Positions 48,054-57,608 of a DNA stretch of 64,000 nt are shown piece after piece. A program made the translations under genes and the position numbers. The stretch comes from an uncultured Paraprevotella sp. (GTDB lineage: Bacteria; Bacteroidota; Bacteroidia; Bacteroidales; Bacteroidaceae), in the NCBI GenBank assembly GCA_900546665.1, contig URDY01000007.1, positions 1-64,000 of the forward strand. The letters run 5' to 3'. Each line of letters begins with the position of its first letter. The stretch's first letter is position 1. Under the pieces are notes generated by a model. The model ran no database searches and was not told the DNA's origin. It saw nothing but the letters and a program-made list of their open reading frames with translations.

Positions 48054-49847
48054 TTATTCACCTTTTTCCATCTGTGCCTTCAATGCAGCCAATGCATCGA
48101 TATCACCTAATGTGGTAGATGCAGCCTGGTTCTGGATAAGTGGAGCCTCATCTTTCTTGCTCTTCTTGGTTGCAGCTGCACTAGCCTTCTTGGCTTCCTT
48201 AGCCTCAGCACGCTGAGCATCTTCATAGATACGGCTGTGAGAAAGGATGATACGCTTGCTTTCCTTGTTGAATTCAATTACCTTGAAAGGAAGTTTCTCA
48301 TTGAGTTGTGCCTGGCTACCATCTTCCTTAACCAGATGTTTAGGAGTAGCGAAGCCTTCAACACCATATTCCAACTGGATTACAGCGCCTTTTTCCAGCA
48401 TTTCAACGATTGTACCTTCGTGGATAGAATCTACTGTAAATACAGTTTCGAATACATCCCAAGGATTTTCTTCCAACTGCTTGTGACCTAAGCTCAAGCG
48501 ACGATTTTCCTTGTCGATTTCAAGAACCTGAACTTCGATGTCAGCACCGATCTGTGTGAATTCAGAAGGATGTTTGATCTTCTTGGTCCATGACAAGTCT
48601 GAAATGTGGATCAAACCGTCTACACCTTCTTCGATTTCTACGAATACACCGAAGTTAGTGAAGTTGCGAACTTTTGCTGTATGTTTTGAACCAACCGGAT
48701 ACTTCTCTTCGATGCTTTCCCATGGATCTGGCTTAAGCTGCTTGATACCAAGAGACATCTTGCGCTCGTCGCGGTCGAGAGTCAGGATCACAGCTTCTAC
48801 TTCGTCGCCTACCTTCATGAAATCCTGAGCTGAACGCAAGTGCTGGCTCCATGACATTTCTGATACATGGATCAAACCTTCTACGCCCGGAGCGATTTCG
48901 ATGAATGCACCGTAGTCAGCCATGACAACAACTTTACCCTTAACCTTGTCGCCTACCTTCAAGTTAGGATCCAAAGCATCCCATGGATGAGGAGTCAACT
49001 GCTTCAAGCCAAGAGCAATACGCTTCTTCTCGTCGTCGAAGTCGAGGATAACGACATTGATCTTCTGATCCAGCTGAACAACTTCTTTCGGATCGCTTAC
49101 GCGGCCCCAAGACAGGTCAGTGATGTGGATCAAACCGTCTACGCCACCAAGGTCGATGAATACACCGTAAGAAGTGATGTTCTTAACAGTACCTTCGAGA
49201 ACCTGACCTTTCTCCAGTTTGCTGATAATTTCTTTCTTCTGCTGTTCCAATTCAGCTTCGATAAGAGCTTTGTGAGAAACAACAACGTTCTTGAATTCCT
49301 GGTTGATCTTCACAACCTTGAATTCCATAGTCTTGCCTACGAATACATCGTAGTCACGGATAGGCTTAACGTCGATCTGAGAACCCGGCAAGAATGCTTC
49401 AATACCGAATACGTCAACGATCATACCACCCTTCGTGCGGCACTTGATGTAACCCTTGATGATTTCTTCGTTCTCAAGAGCCTGGTTAACGCGATCCCAA
49501 GAACGGGTAGCGCGGGCTTTCTTGTGAGAGAGAATCAGCTGGCCTTTCTTGTCTTCCTGGTTTTCGATATACACTTCTACAGTGTCACCAACCTTTAAGT
49601 CAGGATTGTAACGGAACTCGCTCATCGGAATGATACCATCTGACTTGAAGCCGATGTTTACTACAACCTCGCGCTTGTTCATTGCGATGACTGTACCGTC
49701 TACCACTTCGTGGTCGTTTACTTTGTTCAAAGAGCCTTCATAAGCCTTTTCCTGGCTTTCGCGGCTTTCATTGGTCTGGGTGTCACCTGAAGCATACGCA
49801 TCCCAATCGAAATCAGCCAAAGGTGCTACGTTTTTTAAATCTGCCAT
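48054..49847 (-). CDS. rpsA: 30S ribosomal protein S1
   Basis: The protein has 597 residues with six S1 RNA-binding repeats from about residue 45 to 525. The strongest copies show GVFIDLGGVDGLIHITDLSW, GAFIEIAPGVEGLIHVSEMSW and GVFVEIEEGVDGLIHISDLSW. A lysine/alanine-rich tail follows. It binds mRNA on the small subunit and promotes initiation, important in Bacteroidetes where Shine-Dalgarno use is weak. The promoter fits the consensus well. Confidence 0.96.
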   Translation of the reverse strand: MADLKNVAPLADFDWDAYASGDTQTNESRESQEKAYEGSLNKVNDHEVVDGTVIAMNKREVVVNIGFKSDGIIPMSEFRYNPDLKVGDTVEVYIENQEDKKGQLILSHKKARATRSWDRVNQALENEEIIKGYIKCRTKGGMIVDVFGIEAFLPGSQIDVKPIRDYDVFVGKTMEFKVVKINQEFKNVVVSHKALIEAELEQQKKEIISKLEKGQVLEGTVKNITSYGVFIDLGGVDGLIHITDLSWGRVSDPKEVVQLDQKINVVILDFDDEKKRIALGLKQLTPHPWDALDPNLKVGDKVKGKVVVMADYGAFIEIAPGVEGLIHVSEMSWSQHLRSAQDFMKVGDEVEAVILTLDRDERKMSLGIKQLKPDPWESIEEKYPVGSKHTAKVRNFTNFGVFVEIEEGVDGLIHISDLSWTKKIKHPSEFTQIGADIEVQVLEIDKENRRLSLGHKQLEENPWDVFETVFTVDSIHEGTIVEMLEKGAVIQLEYGVEGFATPKHLVKEDGSQAQLNEKLPFKVIEFNKESKRIILSHSRIYEDAQRAEAKEAKKASAAATKKSKKDEAPLIQNQAASTTLGDIDALAALKAQMEKGE

Positions 49848-49909
49848 TTAATTAATTGAAAATAATTTAGTTAATACTGTTAGACATTATATTGACTATA
49901 AATCCGCGG

Positions 49910-49941
49910 CAAAGGTAGCGCTTTTTCGTGAAATGGGCAAA
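49910..49941 (-). promoter_or_regulatory. Promoter of rpsA
   Basis: On the minus strand TACCTTTG (-7, 49917-49910) follows TTTG (-33, 49941-49938) with 20 nt between, a full Bacteroidetes promoter. The leader is about 55 nt. Confidence 0.7.
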
Positions 49942-50054
49942 AAAATGGCCTGCTTTTTTATAATAATCTTCTGATAATGATGCAATGAGTGCAAAAATCA
50001 CGGTTCCGTATGATTATTTATCAACTTTGAAACAGAGTTTATTTTTTTTATCGC

Positions 50055-50062
50055 TATCTTTG
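50055..50062 (+). promoter_or_regulatory. -7 box for pfkA
   Basis: TATCTTTG lies 26 nt before ATG 50089. Confidence 0.65.
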
Positions 50063-50088
50063 TGGCAGTTTTTAAAAAAGATTAGAAA

Positions 50089-51066
50089 ATGGGTAGAATT
50101 AAATGTATCGGAGTCTTGACTTCCGGAGGAGATGCACCTGGAATGAATGCGGCTATTCGTGCCATAACAAGAGCTGGTATCGCATCAGGATTGACCGTCA
50201 AGGGTATTTATAGAGGATATGAAGGATTGATCAATAACGAGATCAAGGAATTTACCACAGAAAACGTCAGCAACATTATTCAGCGTGGCGGTACTATTCT
50301 CAAGACGGCCAGAAGCAAGGATTTCATGACTAATGAAGGTCGTGCCAAGGCTTATGAAAATATGAAAGCGCAAGGTATAGATGCATTGGTTGTTATCGGA
50401 GGTAACGGTTCATTGGCCGGTGCCAGAATCTTTGCTGAAGAATTTGATGTGCCTTGTATAGGTCTTCCGGGAACTATTGATAATGATTTGAATGGCACGG
50501 ATTCAACCATAGGATATGATACGACTCTTAATACAATTGTGGAGTGTGTGGATAAGATTCGTGATACCGCAACATCTCACGAGCGTATATTCTTTATAGA
50601 AGTTATGGGTCGTGATGCAGGATTCCTGGCACAGAACAGTGCCATAGCCAGTGGAGCGGAAGCTGCTATCATTCCCGAAGATTCAACGAATGCCGATCAG
50701 TTGGAGCAGTTTATCAGCCGCGGTATCCGTAAGAGCAAGAGTTCTAGTATGGTGATCGTTTCTGAAAGTCCCAAATGTGGCGCTATGTATTATGCTGACC
50801 GTGTGAAGAAGGAATATCCTGAGTTTGATGTGAGGGTTTCTATTCTCGGTCACTTGCAGCGAGGAGGTTCTCCTAGTGCATACGACCGTATTCTGGCTTC
50901 CAGATTGGGTGTCGGAGCTATTCAGGCTTTGAAGGAAGGACAGCGTAATGTGATGATCGGCATCAAGAATGATGAAGTGGTTTATGTACCTTTCACTAAC
51001 GCCATAAAGAGTGATAAGCCGATTAAGAAAGAACTGATAGACGTTTTGGGCATTCTTTCAATTTAA
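50089..51066 (+). CDS. pfkA: 6-phosphofructokinase
   Basis: The protein has 325 residues. [18 protein letters not shown] (phosphate loop), [30 protein letters not shown] (catalytic Asp region), [11 protein letters not shown] and [15 protein letters not shown] identify an ATP-type PfkA (GG at the ATP/PPi-discriminating position). It makes fructose-1,6-bisphosphate in glycolysis. It is monocistronic with a 17-bp-stem terminator. Confidence 0.96.
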   Translation: MGRIKCIGVLTSGGDAPGMNAAIRAITRAGIASGLTVKGIYRGYEGLINNEIKEFTTENVSNIIQRGGTILKTARSKDFMTNEGRAKAYENMKAQGIDALVVIGGNGSLAGARIFAEEFDVPCIGLPGTIDNDLNGTDSTIGYDTTLNTIVECVDKIRDTATSHERIFFIEVMGRDAGFLAQNSAIASGAEAAIIPEDSTNADQLEQFISRGIRKSKSSSMVIVSESPKCGAMYYADRVKKEYPEFDVRVSILGHLQRGGSPSAYDRILASRLGVGAIQALKEGQRNVMIGIKNDEVVYVPFTNAIKSDKPIKKELIDVLGILSI

Positions 51067-51091
51067 CGGAGTGGAAGAATAACAGATAAAT

Positions 51092-51139
51092 AATAGTGAT
51101 AAAAGAATCTGCTGTTGTACGAATTCTTTTATCACTATT
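51092..51139 (+). terminator. Terminator after pfkA
   Basis: A 17-bp perfect stem (51092-51108 with 51123-51139) has a 14-nt loop and is followed by a T run. Confidence 0.85.
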
Positions 51140-51258
51140 TTTTTATTAACTGAATTTTTTGAAGACTGATATCAGACATGACTTATGGCATCTGCTGTCT
51201 AGGCAATCAGTGTACATGCCGTTTAAGTTAGTTTTCACAATTGATTTACGAGGATGAA

Positions 51259-51296
51259 ACACCCCGGAATAAGTCAGCAGGCTTTTTCCGGGGTGT
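51259..51296 (-). terminator. Hairpin after GH43
   Basis: Stem ACACCCCGGAA/TTCCGGGGTGT (11 bp) encloses a GC-rich 16-nt loop, 50 bases past the GH43 stop on the minus strand. The following U run is weak. Confidence 0.6.
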
Positions 51297-51346
51297 CTTC
51301 GGAATTCAGTTCATACCGTATTAGAAAAAGTATCTTTATCTGTCAG

Positions 51347-53827
51347 TTATTCAACAACCAGATATTTGGAGTTGTTAATGATATATACTCCTGAATTCAA
51401 TGAGATGTTGACTTCTTCTTCTGCAGCCATTTGCTTATAGAAGACGCGTTGTCCATTCAGCGAGAATATATTGACGGTCATGGATTGCTGTGTCCTGATT
51501 TTTATTGAATTACCGTTTTGGGTGATTTCAAGTCCGTTCGTCGGTGTGGTTGACTTGATGTCTGTCAGGTCGCCTGGTACTCCTCCCCATTTGGCATCCA
51601 GACGTCTGGCCTCTTCTTTGGTTATGCCGGTAACAGTTCCATGTCGAGGATTGAAGTCTTTTGTGAATGCGTACGCTTTGTCTCCAAAATCAAACAAGTC
51701 GTCACTAAGTTGGTATTCATAGCGTAGTGATGTATAAAGGTCATACATGAGGACATATCCCTTTTCGTTGTGTTTGAAGATGCCGGAGCCTTCAACAGGA
51801 GTTTTTCCGGCATATACATCCAGGTACTTGAAGTCTTCATGCCAGTTGCCGTGCAGAGTGCTGCAGGTGGCCTGCTGTATGCCGTTCTTGATTTCCTGTC
51901 CGGATTCATTTTTGGTATTGCCTTTGTAGAATAAATGCCAAAGTCCGTCTTTGTAAATGATATCATTGTCTATTGAGCCGTATTTGGCGTTAAACAGAAT
52001 TTGCGGTTCATTTTCGAATGCCGTGAAATCTTCATTGGCATAGGCGTAGTATGTGGTCAGATCAGAGGACGTGCTCCGCTTGAGCGTGAAGTAGATCATG
52101 TATTTACCGGCTGAGGGGTCGTATATGGTCTGGGGTGCCCATACCCAGTGGGCATCCTTGAAGTTTTCAGGATAAGTTTCGGACAGATTGATGCTGGCGT
52201 GCGACCAGTTGATAAGATCATCGGACTTCATCAGTACAATACCAGGATTTGATCCCCAGCCATTGCGATGTACATACATGTCAGTAGCTACGATAAAGAA
52301 TGTTTTGCCGTCTTCTCCACGTAGAATATGCGGATCGCGGATACCTCCTGTGATGGATATCGTATCAGAATTGATAACGGGCTGATTGTCATTCAGAGCA
52401 TGCCAGTTTATCGCATCTTTACTTACACCGAAACGAAGATGTTCTTGAAGGGCGCCATCTCCGGAACCTTCAAAATAAGTGAAAAGATAACCGTCATATT
52501 GTGGTTCGGGATATGCGATTGTTGCTACAAATTGTTTTTGTCTTTGTTCTTGCCCTTTGGTTATGGTTGCAGTCAGCATGACTTTGGTTCTTTCTTCTCC
52601 CGGGGTAGAAAACTGGAGTAGCTTTCCTGTCTCGTCAATGAAATCAGGTGAAGATGAATTCCAGCTTATCTGGCTCTCATATTCTCCTATGGTGTCGAGA
52701 GGGATGTACCAGCGTGCGTTGTTCAGGTATCCTTCGGGTATCTGTAAGGCTTCTGTATCCAGATCGACACTGGCCTTGTCCGTGTATTGATGGATGACGG
52801 TGCAGTTAAATTCCCTGTGCGCTGTCTTTCCGTTTTGGGAAACGGTTGCCGTCAGGGTGATTGTCTTGTCATTCTCGTCTGCTCCGGGTCTGTTTACCTG
52901 TCCGTCGGAATTTATGGTTTCAGGATCGGAAGATGTCCACACGATTTGTAATCCGTTGATTTCTTTTGGCAGATTCAAGTCGTTTTTGATCTTTTCCAGG
53001 CTGCCCAGATCTATCTGTTGCAATGCTTTGTAGAGTGTCATTTCTGTATTTCTTTCCTCCAGAGTATTGCATAGGGAGTTGACCTGTGTTTCGGTCAGTG
53101 GTGAACGGAAAATCTTGAAATTGTCAATGTAGGCGTTTTTTAGGTAAGAGTCATTTCCCCAACAAGAGCGTCCAAGCCAGTTGTAGATGAAATTTTCGGC
53201 CATATCGGATGGTTTTATGGTCATATCGTTTTTTTCTTGTATGACCTTTCCATTAAGATACAATATTCCGGTTTGTCCTTTTTGTACGTAGGTGATATTC
53301 TGCCATTTTTCGCATGCGAGATTTTCGGCGTATCCTACTGACTGTTGGCTTGAATATTGAAGGTTGTTGATGGTGTATGACAGGCTTTTTGCGCCTATGA
53401 AGATATATTGTACATCATTTTGGTTTGTACCGTATATGACAGGGTATAGGCTGGAAAAACAACAGATAAAGTTGCCCAGATTATTCAGGTTGTTGTCTGA
53501 TTCTGAATAAATGTCAAGTGAAATGGTAAAATCTTCGATGTCGGTAAAAACTGATTTTCCCATTTTCTCACCCATATCCATAAATCCATTTCGGGAACCT
53601 GTGTATAAGACGTGGTTGTTGCAGATGTTGACGATGGAGGCATCGTTTTCCAACGTACCCATATATAATTTTTGGTCATCCTGAGGTTGGCCCTGCTCGA
53701 ATGTGTAGCTTACAGAGGGTGTTGGAATTGTGTTGTTCCTGGGTGATTTACCGGAGGGGACAAGACTGTTGGGAGTGGCTTGAAGTAATAACGGTATGCT
53801 TAAAGCTGCAATAGTAAGAATTCTCAT
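51347..53827 (-). CDS. GH43-type glycoside hydrolase with LamG, Ig-like and tail domains
   Basis: The protein has 826 residues with a signal peptide to about LLQATPN. A LamG/concanavalin-like domain (about 38-250) precedes an Ig-like stretch (about 265-440, NLPKEINGLQIVWTSSDPETI). The five-bladed GH43 catalytic domain (about 445-735) shows GGIRDPHILRGEDGKTFFIVATD, WVWAPQTIYDPSAGKYMIYF and VEGSGIFKHNEKGYVLMYD. The C-terminal 70 residues form a T9SS-like tail (MTVNIFSLNGQRVFYKQ, NSGVYIINNSKYLVVE). Probably acts on arabinan or galactan side chains; substrate not readable. Confidence 0.88.
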   Translation of the reverse strand: MRILTIAALSIPLLLQATPNSLVPSGKSPRNNTIPTPSVSYTFEQGQPQDDQKLYMGTLENDASIVNICNNHVLYTGSRNGFMDMGEKMGKSVFTDIEDFTISLDIYSESDNNLNNLGNFICCFSSLYPVIYGTNQNDVQYIFIGAKSLSYTINNLQYSSQQSVGYAENLACEKWQNITYVQKGQTGILYLNGKVIQEKNDMTIKPSDMAENFIYNWLGRSCWGNDSYLKNAYIDNFKIFRSPLTETQVNSLCNTLEERNTEMTLYKALQQIDLGSLEKIKNDLNLPKEINGLQIVWTSSDPETINSDGQVNRPGADENDKTITLTATVSQNGKTAHREFNCTVIHQYTDKASVDLDTEALQIPEGYLNNARWYIPLDTIGEYESQISWNSSSPDFIDETGKLLQFSTPGEERTKVMLTATITKGQEQRQKQFVATIAYPEPQYDGYLFTYFEGSGDGALQEHLRFGVSKDAINWHALNDNQPVINSDTISITGGIRDPHILRGEDGKTFFIVATDMYVHRNGWGSNPGIVLMKSDDLINWSHASINLSETYPENFKDAHWVWAPQTIYDPSAGKYMIYFTLKRSTSSDLTTYYAYANEDFTAFENEPQILFNAKYGSIDNDIIYKDGLWHLFYKGNTKNESGQEIKNGIQQATCSTLHGNWHEDFKYLDVYAGKTPVEGSGIFKHNEKGYVLMYDLYTSLRYEYQLSDDLFDFGDKAYAFTKDFNPRHGTVTGITKEEARRLDAKWGGVPGDLTDIKSTTPTNGLEITQNGNSIKIRTQQSMTVNIFSLNGQRVFYKQMAAEEEVNISLNSGVYIINNSKYLVVE

Positions 53828-53977
53828 GGTTGATGATTTTTGGTTTTCCTGATAAAGATACTAATTTATGGCAGGATAGTCAATATTTGCAGGCCAAAAA
53901 ATACAAATTAATGGCAGATAGGACGTTTTGAGAATTGACTTGATGGGGGATTCTTATGGGGATTTGTTTTTTTATAG

Positions 53978-53985
53978 TATCTTTG
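53978..53985 (+). promoter_or_regulatory. -7 box for GH16
   Basis: TATCTTTG lies 19 nt before ATG 54005. Confidence 0.6.
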
Positions 53986-54004
53986 AGGTAAATTCAATGT
54001 ACTT

Positions 54005-54871
54005 ATGAATAAAATAGCTTGGTATTTAGGATGTGGACTGTTAAATATAGTCCCGTTGAATGCTCAACAGAATGAGCAGGTGGAAGTTTCACCATATGAA
54101 TTGGTGTGGAGTGATGAATTCTCGACTGACGGAAGGCCTGATAGCTTGAAATGGGGTTATGAACAGGGGTTTGCTCGCAATCATGAACTGCAGTGGTATC
54201 AGGAAGACAATGCGCGTTGTGAGAATGGTTTGCTTGTAATTGAGGCAAGGGAGGAAAAGCGTCCCAATCCATGGTATCGTGCCGGTAGTGACGACTGGAG
54301 GTTTTCCCGTGAGAATATAGAGTATACTTCAGCCTCGATAACAACCAGAGGAAAGTATTCTTTCCGTTATGGACGTCTTGAGGTCAGGGCGCGTATACCA
54401 GGTGGAAAAGGAGCATGGCCGGCAATCTGGACTTTAGGTGATAAAATGGAATGGCCTTCATGTGGTGAGATCGATATAATGGAATTTTATCGCATACAGG
54501 GCTCGCCTGTGATAATGGCTAATGCGGCGTGGGGAGGTGAACGTCGTTGGACGGCAATCTGGAACAGCCGGCCTACACCCCTTTCGCATTTCTTGGAGAA
54601 GAATCCGGATTGGTTGACTGAATTTCATGTATGGAGAATGGATTGGGACGAAAAGGCGATCCGTTTGTATCTGGATGACGAGTTGCTGAATGAAATCGTC
54701 TTGGAGAAAACGTATAATGGCAGTCTTGGGGAATTTGCCAATCCGTTTATGCAGTCACATTATATTCTGCTTAATCTGGCGTTAGGAGGTGATAATGGCG
54801 GTCCTGTCGCTCAATCGGCAATGCCGATGAGATATGAAGTAGATTATGTACGTGTATATCAGAAAAAATAA
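54005..54871 (+). CDS. GH16 endo-beta-glucanase (laminarinase-like)
   Basis: The protein has 288 residues with a short signal peptide (to about LNAQ). The jelly-roll GH16 domain shows LVWSDEFSTDGRPDSLKWGYE, GRLEVRARIPGGKGAWPAIW and the catalytic GEIDIMEF with predicted nucleophile Glu155 and acid/base Glu160. The extra Met in EIDIME indicates the beta-bulge laminarinase/agarase-type subgroup. It cleaves beta-1,3(4)-glucans, probably in the periplasm. It is monocistronic. Confidence 0.93.
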   Translation: MNKIAWYLGCGLLNIVPLNAQQNEQVEVSPYELVWSDEFSTDGRPDSLKWGYEQGFARNHELQWYQEDNARCENGLLVIEAREEKRPNPWYRAGSDDWRFSRENIEYTSASITTRGKYSFRYGRLEVRARIPGGKGAWPAIWTLGDKMEWPSCGEIDIMEFYRIQGSPVIMANAAWGGERRWTAIWNSRPTPLSHFLEKNPDWLTEFHVWRMDWDEKAIRLYLDDELLNEIVLEKTYNGSLGEFANPFMQSHYILLNLALGGDNGGPVAQSAMPMRYEVDYVRVYQKK

Positions 54872-54892
54872 TGTCCGCTTGAAAAGCGGACA
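54872..54892 (-). terminator. Small hairpin after GH16
   Basis: TGTCCGCTT/AAGCGGACA is a 9-bp stem with a 3-nt loop. The U-rich run follows only on the minus-strand side. Confidence 0.5.
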
Positions 54893-54969
54893 TAAAAAAA
54901 GGGTCAGCGCTCTGACCCAACCTTTGTTAACCTTAAATCTAATACTATGAAAAACACGTTGCAAAATTA
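54893..54969 (-). ncRNA. Candidate minus-strand small RNA
   Basis: The minus strand carries a -7 box TAATTTTG (54969-54962) with TTG about 22 nt further upstream. About 40 nt later comes stem GGGTCAG/CTGACCC (54901-54918) followed by seven U residues. The predicted transcript is about 60 nt with no gene in sense. The same DNA holds a plus-strand terminator (AAAACACGT/ACGTGTTTT plus T8 at 54952-54981) for GH16. Expression is unproven. Confidence 0.45.
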
Positions 54970-54981
54970 CGTGTTTTTTTT
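54952..54981 (+). terminator. Terminator for GH16
   Basis: AAAACACGT/ACGTGTTTT stem with a 9-nt loop is followed by a run of Ts. Confidence 0.6.
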
Positions 54982-55107
54982 AAACCTGCAATAGATTAAG
55001 GTCTAAAATCTGCCATATTTAACATGAATTAAATGTTTTGTGCGGATTTATAAGAGATTTTTTCGAATTTATTGCGATTTATCTGAATTAGCCTTGTATG
55101 TTCTTGT

Positions 55108-55728
55108 TTATAATTTACAAAATAACGAAACAAAAAATGGTACGCTAATATTGATTAGCAAACCGTGTATGATAGCAATGGGAATACTGTCCTGACCGGA
55201 ATATTTGGTGATGGATGGTAGCAAAATATCCGTAGATGTAACTCCTGCTGCTGAAATAGGTGCGAATCGTCCAAATAATTTGTAGATCAGCGGTGCTCCT
55301 ATCAGAGCTGTCATTTCCCTGAATATGTTGGCCAGTAGGGCGATGGTTCCTAATTCGGTAGCCAGTTGGGTGCCTATGCTGGGAGCTTTAAGTTGGGTTA
55401 TCAATACGGATGAGAGTGAGTAATAGGCAAATCCGCTCCCGACTGCCATACAGTCGAAAACACTCCACTGGCTTAATACCAGTCCGGCCATGGCTGAAAA
55501 CAGGAAAGTACCGCTTACAGTTGCTATGGGGACGAGAAGCATTTTTGGGGAAAAGCTTGTGAAAACTTGAAGGATGTTGTTGCTGCTTCCCAGACTGATG
55601 CCTATCAGAAGCATCAGAATATATAATAAGTCTACAGACACTCCGTGTATATCGAAGTCGGCTATGTTGTTTATTCCGGTGAGACACCCAAGGATAAAGA
55701 AAGACAAAACAATCAGACTACTTTTCAT
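55108..55728 (-). CDS. lysO: LysO-type lysine exporter, C-terminal half
   Basis: The protein has 206 residues from ATG 55728 inside the preceding gene's end; an upstream in-frame ATG at 55764 is less likely. Several TM helices carry LysO motifs: LLIGISLGSSNNILQ, SGFAYYSLSSVLITQLKAP, GTIALLANIFREMTALIGAPL, AAGVTSTDILLPSITKYSG. The family exports lysine and thialysine across the inner membrane. With the upstream 94-residue gene it makes a complete LysO in two chains. Confidence 0.88.
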   Translation of the reverse strand: MKSSLIVLSFFILGCLTGINNIADFDIHGVSVDLLYILMLLIGISLGSSNNILQVFTSFSPKMLLVPIATVSGTFLFSAMAGLVLSQWSVFDCMAVGSGFAYYSLSSVLITQLKAPSIGTQLATELGTIALLANIFREMTALIGAPLIYKLFGRFAPISAAGVTSTDILLPSITKYSGQDSIPIAIIHGLLINISVPFFVSLFCKL

Positions 55729-56002
55729 TCTTTTTATTTTTATTGAATATGAAATGTTGTACACACCATGAAGCCAGCATGCTTCCTGTCAGGCTTAAGA
55801 AGGCGATTAAGGCTGCCTGGCTGCAAAAATTACCCAAATGCTCGATGATAAGATGATTGGAACCAATGGACAAGCCGAGTAGATAGAGCAGCAAGCAGAC
55901 TGCAATTTGAATAATGCTGCCTGTATTTCTGATGAATTTTTTATTTCTGAAAGAATACCCTAAAATGGCCCCGCACCCCATGATGAGAATGAATGTATAC
56001 AT
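55718..56002 (-). CDS. LysO-type lysine exporter, N-terminal half
   Basis: The protein has 94 residues with three predicted TM helices (MGCGAILGYSF, IAVCLLLYLLGLSIGSN, AALIAFLSLTGSMLASW), matching the first part of single-chain LysO. Its 3' end overlaps the start of the second half by 11 nt, implying translational coupling. The promoter box is about 160 nt upstream, so the leader is long and AT rich; I see no riboswitch fold in it. Confidence 0.82.
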   Translation of the reverse strand: MYTFILIMGCGAILGYSFRNKKFIRNTGSIIQIAVCLLLYLLGLSIGSNHLIIEHLGNFCSQAALIAFLSLTGSMLASWCVQHFIFNKNKKNEK

Positions 56003-56433
56003 TTGGACAAAGAAATTTTAAGTATTTATGTTTTGTTGCTTTTAAATTGTAAGTAATTTGTTTATTTTCTTGCTGATTTTAGATTTTGCTTATTGTTTTA
56101 TGGTCGATTATTGCTGTTTTTTTTCCCTGTTATTAATAATTGTTATATGGCTTAAACGGTTTGCAAAGTTAGTATTTCCTTTTTAAATACGCAATAGTAA
56201 ATCTTAAAAGCTTCTTTTTTATCCAGACATAAGGCGTTTTTTGAATTTTGATGTTTTAAATTGTAAGTATAATCAGGTTTTTTTCTTGTTGATATGCTAA
56301 TATGGCCTATTTATAGGCGCTTATGATGTGTTTTTTGGGTACGTGAATGATAATTTTGATCTGTAATAAGAGACTTGTTTGACATGAAAGGTATATTTAT
56401 CTTTGTAGGCAATTTAATTAAAATGGAATAAAG
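56003..56433. other. Divergent promoter region between lysO and the acyltransferase
   Basis: It holds the minus -7 box TAACTTTG (56164-56171), the plus promoter TTTG (56378-56381) with TATCTTTG (56398-56405), and a degenerate direct repeat TTTTAAATTGTAAGTA...TTTTCTTGYTGAT at 56040 and 56254. No gene is seen. Confidence 0.6.
56398..56405 (+). promoter_or_regulatory. -7 box for the acyltransferase
   Basis: TATCTTTG lies 28 nt before ATG 56434, with TTTG 16 nt upstream of the box. Confidence 0.65.
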
Positions 56434-57381
56434 ATGAAACGAATCGAAGAATTGGATTTTCTGAAGGGTATGTTTATCTTGTTGGTTATTGTTTTTCATT
56501 TGGTGTATATTGGAGATACTTATCCTTATGCCAAGCGTTTGGTTTATACTTTCCATATTCCAGCTTTTTTTATGATTTCAGGTTATTTAATGAAGGTGGA
56601 TAAGAAGAGTCTTGCCTTTTTGAAAAGCATGGTTTGGATAATGATTCCGTACATCGTTATGGAAGCTGGTTATGTGGTGATGTCATCCGTACTTCCGGTA
56701 CGGGAACGGGTAGATGTGTTGTCGGGAACCTTGCTTTTGGATAAGATATTCGTTCATCCCATGGGGCCATATTGGTATTTGCACACCTTGGTCGTTTGTG
56801 GTATGGCCTATTTTGTAGTTAATCGGCTAAAATCTTATATGGAAGTATATGCCATGTTGCTGGTTCTCGCATTGGTGTATGCGCTATTGTCGTATGGTTG
56901 TGGATTGATTGCAGCTCCAAGTGCGTTGTATTTTATGATTGGTGTTGTGCTGAGCCAGTCTGGTATTTCCTTCTTGTCCTTTTTCCGTGCTTCATGGCTG
57001 TCTTTGGTTCCTTTTGCATGGCTGGCTGCTTATCCGGACAATTTGAACCGGTTTTCTATAGCTGGCTTGTTGATTACTTATCTTTCAGTCAGTTTGTTCT
57101 TGGCCGTGTTTAAAGTTTTGCCGGTCAGAATACGTACAGCAGGCTGTTATATTGGTGAACATTCTTTATTGCTTTTATTGTTTTCGCCTGTCTTTACGAT
57201 GTTGGTAAAGCCTTTGGTTGGGGTATTGTCATTCGAACCTACGGGGATCCTGTTCTTATTCGTGGCTTTGTTAATAGCCGTTTCGGGTAGTTTTTTTATA
57301 GCCTGGATTATGGATCTGTTGAATATTTCCCGTTTCTTTTTTGGAAAGAGAAAGATATTAAAGCCTTTTATAAGGCAATAA
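56434..57381 (+). CDS. Acyltransferase-3-family membrane protein
   Basis: The protein has 315 residues with about ten TM helices. The family start ELDFLKGMFILLVIVFHL carries the catalytic His region, and TFHIPAFFMISGYL and MGPYWYLHTLVVCG are further AT3 motifs. AT3 proteins O-acylate surface sugars using cytoplasmic acyl donors. No glycan locus is adjacent, so the substrate is unknown. It is monocistronic with a strong bidirectional terminator. Confidence 0.9.
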   Translation: MKRIEELDFLKGMFILLVIVFHLVYIGDTYPYAKRLVYTFHIPAFFMISGYLMKVDKKSLAFLKSMVWIMIPYIVMEAGYVVMSSVLPVRERVDVLSGTLLLDKIFVHPMGPYWYLHTLVVCGMAYFVVNRLKSYMEVYAMLLVLALVYALLSYGCGLIAAPSALYFMIGVVLSQSGISFLSFFRASWLSLVPFAWLAAYPDNLNRFSIAGLLITYLSVSLFLAVFKVLPVRIRTAGCYIGEHSLLLLLFSPVFTMLVKPLVGVLSFEPTGILFLFVALLIAVSGSFFIAWIMDLLNISRFFFGKRKILKPFIRQ

Positions 57382-57426
57382 AACAGACGTTTGTCTTTGT
57401 CGGATGAATATAATCATTGGTAATAA

Positions 57427-57462
57427 AAAAAAGTGGGACGCTTCACAGCGTCCCACTTTTTT
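57427..57462. terminator. Bidirectional terminator after the acyltransferase
   Basis: A 16-bp stem AAAAAAGTGGGACGCT/AGCGTCCCACTTTTTT has a 4-nt loop (TCAC) and lies between convergent genes. Confidence 0.88.
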
Positions 57463-57608
57463 AGTTTTTTAGGTATTAGTTTTGTTTAAGGTAAAAAGAT
57501 TGTTTTCAGGATAACGATGCAAAGATACAGGCATTTTGACGTTCCGACAAGTGAAACAATATGCTTTACAACATAAATTTGCATTTTAATTACTTTTTTT
57601 TAAAAAAA

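Noticed and set aside
56003..56163. Lysine riboswitch in the lysO leader
   Set aside because: The leader is AT-rich and I could not find the multi-helix junction expected of a lysine riboswitch.
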